Below are positions 1 to 7,806 of a DNA stretch of 48,423 nucleotides, piece after piece. The stretch is from NCBI RefSeq assembly GCF_018982965.1, contig NZ_JACBYP010000059.1, positions 1-48,423 of the forward strand. Direction: 5' to 3'. The number at the start of each line of letters is the position of its first letter. Position 1 is the first letter of the stretch. Below the pieces are notes generated by a model that was not told the origin of the DNA, made no database searches, and saw only the letters and a program-made list of their open reading frames with translations. The position numbers were made by a program, and so were the translations under genes. Source of the stretch: Streptomyces mayonensis. GTDB taxonomy: Bacteria > Actinomycetota > Actinomycetes > Streptomycetales > Streptomycetaceae.

Positions 1-113
1 CCCCCGCCACCCTCGCCGCCCCGGCAACCGGCGGCCCCCCGACGGGCGGTCCCGCCCCCGACGGCACCGGCCCCCGCCCGGCGCCCGGTGCCGCGGACGG
101 GGCCGCCTCGTGA
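1..113 (+). CDS. C-terminal end of an upstream protein (partial)
   Basis: Reading from base 3 gives an open frame of 36 codons ending at TGA 111-113, with G or C at almost every third position. The visible residues are nearly all Pro, Ala, Gly and Thr, so only a disordered tail is seen. The stop overlaps the GTG start of the next gene (GTGA at 110-113), so it belongs to the same operon. Function cannot be read from this tail. In related Streptomyces loci this position often holds another gene of the same system, such as the TIR-like FxsC, but that is an inference from context only. Confidence 0.6.
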   Translation, partial: PATLAAPATGGPPTGGPAPDGTGPRPAPGAADGAAS

Positions 114-1051
114 GCCGCCCGGCGTCCGGCCCGCGGATCCTCCCGTACTCCAGGGTCGTCGCCCAGGACGAGCTGAAGCTGGCGCTGGAGCTCAACCACG
201 TCGTGCCCCGCATCGGCGGCGTACTCATGGCCGGACCCCGCGGCACCGCCAAGTCGACGCTCGTCCGCGCCTTCGCCCTGATGGCCCACGGCGAGCTGCC
301 GGTCACCCTGCCCATCAACGCCACCGACGACCGGGTGGTGGGCGGCTGGGACCTGGACGCGCTCATCCGGGGCGAGCCCCGGCCGCAGCCCGGGCTGCTG
401 GAGGACGCAGCGGACAAGGGACTGCTCTACGTCGACGAGGTCAACCTCCTCGACGACCACCTCGTCGACATCATCCTGGACGTCGCCGCCACCGGCGTCC
501 TGTCCGTGCAGCGCGAGGGACTGGCCGGCGCCAAGTACCTGTCGTTCGGGCTCGTCGGCACCATGAACCCCGAAGAGGGCGGGCTGCGACCCCAGTTGCT
601 CGACCGCTTCGGACTGATGGTCACCGCCGAGACCCTGGACGCGACCGCCCGCCGCCTCCTGCTCCGCACGGTGCTCGACTTCGAGCACGAGCTGGCCAGC
701 GAGGACTCCGCGTGGCTGTCCGCCGCCGAGCGGGACGACACCGGCACCCGGGACCGGCTGGCGGCGGCCAGGGACCGCGTCCGCGGCGTCGACGTGCCCG
801 ACCGGATGCTGGAGCTGTGCGCGCAGGCCGCGGAGCGGACCGACGCCGTGGGCCAGCGCGGGGAGATCGTGGCCGTGCTGGCGGCCCGGGCCCTCGCCGC
901 CCTGGAGGGCGCGGACGCCGTGGCCCCCGGGCACCTGCGGCGGGTCCTGCCGATGGCGCTGCGGCACCGGAGGCCGGAGGCGGCCCACGGCGACACCTTC
1001 GACTGGGGGCCCGAGGACGAGGCCCGCCTCCAGGACCTCTTCGGAGCCTGA
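110..1051 (+). CDS. BchI/ChlI-like AAA+ ATPase (MoxR/Mg-chelatase I-subunit type)
   Basis: A 313-residue AAA+ ATPase. Walker A is GPRGTAKST, with its Lys at residue 48. Walker B is LLYVDEVNLLDDH, with Asp109 and Glu110. The flanking signatures RIGGVLMAGPRG, DDRVVGG, and GTMNPEEGGLRPQLLDRFG are those of magnesium-chelatase I subunits rather than generic MoxR. A helical lid region follows to the C-terminus. In chelatases this subunit forms a hexamer that drives a D subunit, and the next gene encodes a D-like partner. No BchH or CobN-type large subunit is present, so metal insertion is unlikely and the pair probably remodels or gates the CHAT and TPR proteins downstream. The GTG start overlaps the upstream stop. 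Confidence 0.9.
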   Translation: MSRPASGPRILPYSRVVAQDELKLALELNHVVPRIGGVLMAGPRGTAKSTLVRAFALMAHGELPVTLPINATDDRVVGGWDLDALIRGEPRPQPGLLEDAADKGLLYVDEVNLLDDHLVDIILDVAATGVLSVQREGLAGAKYLSFGLVGTMNPEEGGLRPQLLDRFGLMVTAETLDATARRLLLRTVLDFEHELASEDSAWLSAAERDDTGTRDRLAAARDRVRGVDVPDRMLELCAQAAERTDAVGQRGEIVAVLAARALAALEGADAVAPGHLRRVLPMALRHRRPEAAHGDTFDWGPEDEARLQDLFGA

Positions 1052-1054
1052 GCG

Positions 1055-2965
1055 GTGACCGCCACCCCACCCGTGCCGCCCGCGTCGCCCACCCCGCCGC
1101 ACAGGGGTGCGGCCGGCTCCGCGGACGCACCCGCGCCCGACGGCCTGATCCGCCGGCTCGGCCTGGCCCTGGTCTGCGCGGCCGCCGACCCCGCGCTCGG
1201 CGGCGTGCTCCTCCTCGACCTGGACCCCAGGCTCGTCGAACCGGTCGTGCGCCTCTTCGGCGCCGTCCTCGCGGGCACCACCGAACCGGCCCGCCCGCCC
1301 CTCGTGCTGGGCGCCGCCGACCGGGACGAGGACCTGTGGACCCGCACCCGCATCCGCGGCGGCGAGCACGGCATCACGGTCCGTACCGAGCCGGGGCCGC
1401 TGGTCGAGGCGGACGACGCGCACGGTCCGCCGCCGCTGGTCGTGGTGCCCGACCTGGCGCGCCTCGGCGTCGCCGGGATGCGCGCCGCGGTCCAACTGCT
1501 CGGTGCGGAGGTCGCGACCGTCGAACGCAGCGGGCTGCGCGGGACGGTCCGGCCCCGGGCACGCTGGCTGGCGACCTGCCGCGCGGCCGACGCCGGACGG
1601 CTCAGCCGGCACCTGCTGGACCGGTTCGCCGTACGGCTGTCGGTCGCCGAGCTGCGGCTGCCCGGTCCGGCCGGGCCGCTGGAAACACTGTTCGCAGGTC
1701 TCCCGGACGCCTGGCGCACCGCCGCCCCGGGCGTCCGGCCCGTGCCCGTCACCGACGCGGCCCTCACCCGCGCGCAGCAACTCCTCGGGCCCGACACCGG
1801 TGTCCGCCGGCAGCTGGCGCTCGTGCGGCTCGCCCGTACCCTCGCGGCGCTGGAGGGACGGCCGTCGGCGTCCGCCGGACACAGCGAGGCCGCGGCGCGG
1901 CTCATCGGCGTGGCCGTGCCGGACCGGGCACAGGACCGCCCGGAGGACGCCCCCGAGCCGCCCGGCCCGGCGCCGGGACCCGCGGGCCCGCCCGGCACCC
2001 TCCCGGAACGTCACGGCGCAGCCCGGCCGGACCCCCACCGGGTGCGCGACGACCGGGCCCTGCTGGACACCGGACCGGCCCAAGGCATCGGCACCGCACC
2101 CGGCCCCGCGCCCGCCCCGGCCGGATCGGGTCCCTACCCGGAGGACGGGACGGCCGGGGCACGGGACGCCACGCCGCTGAGCGGCCCCCGGCGGCGCACC
2201 ACCGGCCCCGTCTCCGCGCGCGGCACCGTGATCGGCACCCGCCGCGCCACCGACCTGCGGGACATCGCCCACGTGCGCACCGTGCGCGAGGCCGCCGTGC
2301 ACCAGCGGGCCCGGCGCACCGAACGGTTCACCGTCTCGCCGGCCGACCTGCACAGCAACGTGCGGGCCGCCCCGCCCGAGCGGGTCCTGGTGCTGCTCCT
2401 GGACCACACCTGCCGGGAGCCGGACGGAAACTGGCAGGAGACTCTCGCCCCCTTCCTGCAGTGGGCGTACACCAGCCGGGCCACCGTGCAGGTCATCGAG
2501 GTCGGCGCCGCGGACGCGGCCGACGAACTGCGGGCCGGGTCCTTCGCCGCCCGCAGCGTCCTGGACCCCAGGGTGCCGGGAGCGCTGCATCGCGGGGGCG
2601 GCCGGGCGACGCCGCTCGCCCACGGCGTCGAACTCGCGGCGCACACGCTGCGCCGTCTCTTCCGCCGGCTGGGCACCGGCCCGGCGGAGGCGTGGCTGGT
2701 GGTCGTGACCGACGGCCGCGGCAACGTGCCCCTGCGGGTCAGCCACACCGGCCGCCCCGCCGGTGGGGTGGCCGCCGCCGGCATCGAGGACGCGGTGGAG
2801 GCCGCCGCACGGATCGGGGCCATGGACCGGACCCGCCTGCACGTGGCGGTCGTCGACCCGGGCCGGGAACCGTACGGCGACCTGCCCCACGTACTCGCCG
2901 ACCGGCTCGGGGCGGTGGTCGTCGACGGGCGGCACCGGTCCGGAACGGAGGACGCCGGTGACTGA
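1055..2965 (+). CDS. BchD-like protein: degenerate AAA domain, Pro-rich linker, C-terminal vWA domain
   Basis: A 636-residue protein built like a magnesium-chelatase D subunit. Residues about 30-290 resemble an AAA+ fold without a usable Walker A or Walker B. Residues about 290-400 are Pro/Ala/Gly-rich. The C-terminal 200 residues form a vWA domain with VLVLLLDHTCREP, the Thr of RATPLAHG, and VVVTDGRGNVPL. The first metal motif reads D-H-T-C-R instead of DxSxS, so metal binding may be weak or lost, while the later Thr and Asp are kept. The GTG start lies 3 bases after the previous stop behind GGAG. It is the likely partner of the BchI-like ATPase. Similar vWA proteins are known from MoxR-vWA conflict systems. 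Confidence 0.85.
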   Translation: MTATPPVPPASPTPPHRGAAGSADAPAPDGLIRRLGLALVCAAADPALGGVLLLDLDPRLVEPVVRLFGAVLAGTTEPARPPLVLGAADRDEDLWTRTRIRGGEHGITVRTEPGPLVEADDAHGPPPLVVVPDLARLGVAGMRAAVQLLGAEVATVERSGLRGTVRPRARWLATCRAADAGRLSRHLLDRFAVRLSVAELRLPGPAGPLETLFAGLPDAWRTAAPGVRPVPVTDAALTRAQQLLGPDTGVRRQLALVRLARTLAALEGRPSASAGHSEAAARLIGVAVPDRAQDRPEDAPEPPGPAPGPAGPPGTLPERHGAARPDPHRVRDDRALLDTGPAQGIGTAPGPAPAPAGSGPYPEDGTAGARDATPLSGPRRRTTGPVSARGTVIGTRRATDLRDIAHVRTVREAAVHQRARRTERFTVSPADLHSNVRAAPPERVLVLLLDHTCREPDGNWQETLAPFLQWAYTSRATVQVIEVGAADAADELRAGSFAARSVLDPRVPGALHRGGGRATPLAHGVELAAHTLRRLFRRLGTGPAEAWLVVVTDGRGNVPLRVSHTGRPAGGVAAAGIEDAVEAAARIGAMDRTRLHVAVVDPGREPYGDLPHVLADRLGAVVVDGRHRSGTEDAGD

Positions 2966-4307
2966 TCCGCAGCGCGGGCCGCGCCGGCTGCCGGGCGTCG
3001 GCGCCGCGGGACTGCGCACGGCACTGCCGGGGCTGAAGGCCGCGGCGCGCCGACCCGCGGCCTCGGTGCGCAACCTGCGCCGCGCCCAGGAACCGCCGAC
3101 CGGGCTCGGCGGCACCGACGCGCGGCCCGGCGCCCGTCTGGAGGACGGCTTCGCCGTGCTCCGGGTCCTGCGCGCGGACGGGGCCGACGGGCTCCCGGGC
3201 TACCGGCTGCAGGGCTGGTGCGGCGACCTGTCGGTGAACTGCGCGGCCGGACCCACCCGGCGCGCCGCTCCCGCCGTCAGCCTCGCCCGGCTGCGGCAGG
3301 ACGGCGACGGGCACTACCCCTCCGAGGTGCTGCGGGGCATCGGGCTCTGGTCGGACAACCAGTACGAACTCGCCCACTGGATCAACCGGATCCGCGTCCG
3401 GCACGGGGACGACCTGCGCCTCGTCGTGTGGGACGACACCGGGTACGACCTCCCCTGGGAGCTGCTCCACCTCCCCGAGAACGCCGCGCCGGGCCTGGCG
3501 GGCGGGCCGTTGGGGGCACTGGTCGCCGTCGCCCGCTGGACGACCGTGCGCGACCTGAGCCAGGGCGGCCTGCCCTCCGAGACCGGCGACTGCCGTGGCC
3601 AGGTGCTCGGCTACCTCCACCAGGACATGGCGGACGACGGCCACCTCTTCACCGCGTACGCCCGCCGGTTCCACGGACTCATGACACCCTTCCTCAGCGA
3701 CCTCGACACCGAGGCGGACCGCACCGGGCTGGTCTACCTCGGCTGCCACGGCACGTACGGCGACGCCGTGCCGCGCCTCACGCTCGGCGACCGCACCTGG
3801 GCCGAGCTGAACGGCGAGCCGATGTCCGTACTGCGGCGGGACGGCTCGCTGGTCTGCCTCAACGCCTGCGACTCCGGCCGGTTCGTGGACAACAGCGCGC
3901 AGGGCGAACAGGCGCTGCGCGGCTTCGCGGAACTCTTCCTGCGCAAGGGCGCGGGCGGCTGCATCGTCAGCTCCGGGAGGGTCGGTGACCTGGAGGCCCG
4001 GGCGATGGCGCGGCGCCTGGTGCGCGAGGTGGCCGAGCACCCCCGCCGCCCGGTGGTGCGGACCCTGCGGGCCTTCCGGGCACGCGCTCTGGAGGAGTTC
4101 GGCTCCCTGGCGGCGGTGCCGCGGGTCCGCAACGACGACGGACGGGTCGACGTCGTGGGCCAGAAGCGGGTGCTGCGGCTCCTGTACGCGTTCATGTTCC
4201 ACTACTACGGGCATCCGAGGACCGCCCTGCGGCTCACCGCGACGGACGCGCTCGGCACCGAGCGGACCGAGCGGACCGAGGGCACCGAGGGGGGAGGTTG
4301 CCGGTGA
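2958..4307 (+). CDS. Stand-alone CHAT-domain (caspase-like) cysteine protease
   Basis: A 449-residue protein whose C-terminal two thirds are a CHAT domain of the caspase/separase clan. The catalytic His is in YLGCHGT (His264) and the Cys in CLNACDSG (Cys304). The segment WDDTGYDLPWELLHLP is a typical CHAT pre-catalytic motif. The first 90 residues are basic and not recognised. The start is the GTG at 2958, 6 bases after GGAGG, overlapping the vWA gene by 8 bases; an in-frame extension to 2763 only shadows that gene. A CHAT protease coded between a vWA protein and a TIR/NB-ARC protein fits an effector that is triggered by its neighbours. Its substrate is unknown. No signal peptide is seen, so it should act in the cytoplasm. 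Confidence 0.85.
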   Translation: MTDPQRGPRRLPGVGAAGLRTALPGLKAAARRPAASVRNLRRAQEPPTGLGGTDARPGARLEDGFAVLRVLRADGADGLPGYRLQGWCGDLSVNCAAGPTRRAAPAVSLARLRQDGDGHYPSEVLRGIGLWSDNQYELAHWINRIRVRHGDDLRLVVWDDTGYDLPWELLHLPENAAPGLAGGPLGALVAVARWTTVRDLSQGGLPSETGDCRGQVLGYLHQDMADDGHLFTAYARRFHGLMTPFLSDLDTEADRTGLVYLGCHGTYGDAVPRLTLGDRTWAELNGEPMSVLRRDGSLVCLNACDSGRFVDNSAQGEQALRGFAELFLRKGAGGCIVSSGRVGDLEARAMARRLVREVAEHPRRPVVRTLRAFRARALEEFGSLAAVPRVRNDDGRVDVVGQKRVLRLLYAFMFHYYGHPRTALRLTATDALGTERTERTEGTEGGGCR

Positions 4308-7300
4308 GCGCCGCCGGGCAGCCGCTGCTGATCGAGCCCGTCGTCGCGTGGCCCCGGCAGGCGGAGGCAGGATGCGACTACCTCGTCACCGTCGACCTGC
4401 GCGGACCGCTCCCCGCCCAGGACGGCGCCCCGGCCCCGTGGCCCTACCCCGAGGAGGAGTTCACCTTCACCGTCGCCCTGGACGGCTCGCCGTACTTCGA
4501 CTGCTCCGCCCTGGGCGAACCGAGCGTCGTCCTGCACCGCTTCGGCGGCACCTACGGGCCCGCGCGGTTCCGGGTCTCCGCGGGCACCGACGCCGGACCG
4601 GCCTCGCTGTGGCTGACGGTCAGCAACCAGTGGGGCGTTCCGGTCCGCAAGGCGGAGCTGCACTCCGAGATCCGCACGGCGCCCCGGGTCCCGGAGGGAG
4701 ACCCGGTACGGGCCGCCCTTCCGGGGCCCCGGCCGCGCGGGCATCCCCGGCACCGCCCGCGGCCGGCGCTCCCCGCGGCGCCGTCGCGCCCCGCGCACGC
4801 CGGTCCCGCTCGGGAGCCGGTCACCATCAGCTTCGTCGGTTTCAACCAGGCCTGGGCGGCCTGGATCGGGGACAGGCTGGAGAGCCGGGGCGTACGGGTG
4901 GTGCACGCGCGCCGGGACGGCACGGACGACGCGCCGCCGCTGGAGCTGCTGCGCGACCTGGTGGCTCCGGACGGGGGCGCCCTGCTGGTCCTGAGCCCCT
5001 GGTACTTCGGCCAGGACGCGGACAGCCACGAGGAATGGAACGCGGCCCTGCGCGACGTGGTGGCTCCCGACCCGTCCCGGTTCGCCGCCGTGGCGGTCAC
5101 CTCCGCCGCCCTCCCGTCGGCGGCGGCCGTGCTGGCGCCGGTCTCCCTGGTCGACGTGAACGCCGAGGAGGCGGAGCGACGCCTGCTGGACCGGCTGCAC
5201 CTGGCGTCCGGACCCTTGGCCGAGGACGCGGCGCCGTCGCGCCGTGGGCCGCGGTTCCCGGCGGAGATGCCGGACGTGTGGGGCGGGGTGCCCCGCCGCA
5301 ACACCCGCTTCACCGGCCGGGAGCCGCTGTTGGGCAAGGTGCACGGGCTGCTGCACGGGCCCGGACCGGAGGGCGGTGTGGTGACGCTGCACGGCATGTC
5401 CGGGGTGGGGAAGACCCAGATCGCGGCCGAGTACGCGCACCGCTTCGGTTCGGAGTACGACGTGGTCTGGTGGGTGACCGCGGAGGACCGGGCCGGCTGC
5501 CGTCGCCAACTTGCCGAACTGGCCTCGCAGATGCGGCTGGAGACCGGCCAGGGGTACGGCGAGCGGCTGCGCGCCGTGCGGGACGCGCTGCGTCGCGGGG
5601 AGCCGTGTGCGAGGTGGCTGCTGCTGCTGGACGGGGCGGACGAGCCGGACCAGATCTGGGACCTGCTCCCGGCCGGCTCCGGTCCCGGTCACGTCCTCAT
5701 CACCTCGCGGAACCCGGAGTGGGGCGAGCACCACAGCGAGCTGGTCGAGGTCCAGCCCTATCCGCGTGACGAGTCGGTGGCGTTCGTGCGCCGCCGCGCG
5801 CCCCGGCTGACGGAGCCGGAGGCGGACCGGCTGGCCCGGGCGATGGGAGACCTGCCGCTGCTCCTCGACCAGACGGCGGGCTGGCTGAACGACTCGGACC
5901 TGTCCTTCGAGGAGTACCTCGCCCTGCTGGACGCCGTGAGCGACGGCGACCCGGTGAAGGTGTCGGCGGACTTCCCGATGACCTTCCGGACTGCCTGGTC
6001 GATCCTCCTCGACCGACTCCGCGCGACCGTGCCGGAGGCCGTCGAACTGCTCCGGCTCTGCACCTTCTTCGCCCCCGGCCTCGTCCCCGTGCACCTGCTC
6101 CAGGACATGCCGCACGAGGGGCTGCCCGGCTCCGTGGCCGGGCTGCTGACCGACGCACGGCAGTGGGACCGGGCGGTCGGACAGCTGCTCCGGTACTCCG
6201 TGGTCCGGGTCGAACCGCACCCCGCCGACCCGGGGCGCGAGAACCTGTACGTGCACCGCGTGGTCCACCAGATGGTGCACCGGGCCATGCCGGCAGCCGT
6301 ACGCGGCGAGCTGGTCGACGTCGTACGGCGTGCCCTGGCGGCGGCGGACCGGGGCACGCCCTCCGTGCCCGGACAGTGGCCCCGGTACGCCGAGATCGTG
6401 CCGCATCTGAAGTACGCCGACGTGCTCGCGAGCACCGACTCCGCCGTGCAGAAGCTGGTCCTCGACTCGCTGCGCTACCTGTACCTGTCCGGCGAGTACG
6501 GAGCGGGCGTGCGGCTCGGCGACCACGCCGTCCGGATCTGGCGCTCGCGCCTGGGCGAACAGCATCCGCTCGTCTGGGAGCTGACGTACCACTACGCCAA
6601 CCTGCTGCGCGCCTCCGGCGACTACCACCGGACGATGGAGATCGAGCAGGCGGCCGTCGAGCACCTGCGCGAGCAGCGCGGCGAGCGGGACCCGGCGCTG
6701 CTGCGGGCCCTCGGCGGACTGGCCGCCGACCTGCGGGGCCTGGGCCGGTACGCCCGGTCGCTGGAGATCTCGCAGCAGGTGCACGCCACCTACCGCGAAC
6801 TCCTCGGCGACCAGGACACCCGCACCCTGAACGCGCAGAACAACGTGGCCGTCTCCCTGCGCCTGCTGGGCCGTTACGAGGACGCCCTGCACGTCGATCT
6901 GCGCACCCTGGAGGCACGCCTCCGGCTGCTCGGGGACCGGCACCCGTGGACGCTGGGTTCGGAGACCTCCTACGCCGTCGACCTCCGGCTGCTCGGACGC
7001 GGTGCCGAGGCCGCGACGAGGCAGGCCGACAACCTGCGACTGGCCCGCGCGGCGCTGGGCGCCCACAGCAGGCAGACGCTGCTGGCCGCCCACAACCTGG
7101 CCCTGTGCCTGTACGCCGTGGGGGACACCTCCGGCGCCGCGCACCACCTCGGCCAGGCACTGGAGCAGGGGGAACGGGTGTTCGGGGGCGTCGATCCGCT
7201 GGTACTGGCCCTCATGACCAGCCAGAGCTGCGTCGCCCGCGAGCGGGGCGACCTCGGTCCGGCCCGCGCACTGAGCGAAAGCGTCGTCGCCCAGTACGAG

Positions 7301-7663
7301 GCGACCCTCACCGCGACCCACCCCTATGCCGCGGGCGCCCGTGCCAACCACGCCGTGCTGCTGCACCGGGCGGGCGAGACCGGCCGCGCCCGGGTCCTCG
7401 CCGACGCGGCCCTGGCCGGCATGGCCGCCGCCGTGGGCCCCGACCACCCCTGGACGCTCGGCTGTGCGCTCAACGCGTCGACGCTGCACGGGTACGCCGG
7501 GGACACCGAGCGCTCCCTCGCCCTGGGCCGGGACACCGCCGACGGGGCGGCCCGCACTCTGGGAACCGGCCACCCCCTCACCCGGTCCGCCCGAGCGGCG
7601 GCCGAGGGCGCGCTCGGCTCCCGGCAGCACCCCTTCTGGGACTTCGAACCCCAGCGCACCTGA
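4304..7663 (+). CDS. fxsT: FxsT-like TIR/NB-ARC/TPR protein (STAND NTPase)
   Basis: A 1119-residue multidomain protein. Residues 1-125 look all-beta and are not recognised. Residues about 170-300 are TIR-like (TISFVGFNQAWAAWIG, then LLVLSPWYF and a Glu-containing HEEWNAAL). The motif DVWGGVPRRNTRFTGRE leads into an NB-ARC/STAND NTPase with Walker A GMSGVGKT (Lys370), WWVTAED and LLLLDGADEPD. From about residue 700 to the end are TPR repeats of the NB-ARC-TPR kind. The VPRRNTRFTGR region and architecture resemble TPR proteins named FxsT in FxSxx-COOH RiPP loci; this is from memory. The GTG start has GGGGAGG 6 bases upstream and overlaps the CHAT stop. It probably senses a ligand or partner through the TPRs and oligomerises on NTP binding. 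Confidence 0.8.
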   Translation: MSAAGQPLLIEPVVAWPRQAEAGCDYLVTVDLRGPLPAQDGAPAPWPYPEEEFTFTVALDGSPYFDCSALGEPSVVLHRFGGTYGPARFRVSAGTDAGPASLWLTVSNQWGVPVRKAELHSEIRTAPRVPEGDPVRAALPGPRPRGHPRHRPRPALPAAPSRPAHAGPAREPVTISFVGFNQAWAAWIGDRLESRGVRVVHARRDGTDDAPPLELLRDLVAPDGGALLVLSPWYFGQDADSHEEWNAALRDVVAPDPSRFAAVAVTSAALPSAAAVLAPVSLVDVNAEEAERRLLDRLHLASGPLAEDAAPSRRGPRFPAEMPDVWGGVPRRNTRFTGREPLLGKVHGLLHGPGPEGGVVTLHGMSGVGKTQIAAEYAHRFGSEYDVVWWVTAEDRAGCRRQLAELASQMRLETGQGYGERLRAVRDALRRGEPCARWLLLLDGADEPDQIWDLLPAGSGPGHVLITSRNPEWGEHHSELVEVQPYPRDESVAFVRRRAPRLTEPEADRLARAMGDLPLLLDQTAGWLNDSDLSFEEYLALLDAVSDGDPVKVSADFPMTFRTAWSILLDRLRATVPEAVELLRLCTFFAPGLVPVHLLQDMPHEGLPGSVAGLLTDARQWDRAVGQLLRYSVVRVEPHPADPGRENLYVHRVVHQMVHRAMPAAVRGELVDVVRRALAAADRGTPSVPGQWPRYAEIVPHLKYADVLASTDSAVQKLVLDSLRYLYLSGEYGAGVRLGDHAVRIWRSRLGEQHPLVWELTYHYANLLRASGDYHRTMEIEQAAVEHLREQRGERDPALLRALGGLAADLRGLGRYARSLEISQQVHATYRELLGDQDTRTLNAQNNVAVSLRLLGRYEDALHVDLRTLEARLRLLGDRHPWTLGSETSYAVDLRLLGRGAEAATRQADNLRLARAALGAHSRQTLLAAHNLALCLYAVGDTSGAAHHLGQALEQGERVFGGVDPLVLALMTSQSCVARERGDLGPARALSESVVAQYEATLTATHPYAAGARANHAVLLHRAGETGRARVLADAALAGMAAAVGPDHPWTLGCALNASTLHGYAGDTERSLALGRDTADGAARTLGTGHPLTRSARAAAEGALGSRQHPFWDFEPQRT

Positions 7664-7740
7664 CGGATACCCGCGTGACTGAAACCCGCGCACCTGACGC
7701 ACGCCCGCGCACCCGGCGACGCCGAGAGGCCCGGCAACGC

Positions 7741-7783
7741 CGAGGGACCCGGCGCCGGAACGCATCCGGTGCCGGGCCCCTCG
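7741..7783. terminator. Strong hairpin between convergent genes
   Basis: An 18-base arm at 7741-7758 pairs with 7766-7783 around a 7-base loop, with one G-U pair and one mismatch. It lies between the convergent fxsT-like gene and kgd, and so can end transcription from both sides. No T-run follows, as is usual in Streptomyces. Confidence 0.7.
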
Positions 7784-7806
7784 GGACGAGCGGGTGTGCG
7801 GGCGGG

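Noticed and set aside
88..2961. 957-residue open frame over the ATPase and vWA genes
   Set aside because: Arg/Pro/Gly-rich translation without any motif; it is a GC-driven shadow of two well-supported genes in other frames.
110..2965. True magnesium or cobalt chelatase operon
   Set aside because: The I- and D-like subunits are present, but no BchH/CobN large subunit or tetrapyrrole gene is visible, and the next genes are a CHAT protease and a STAND protein.
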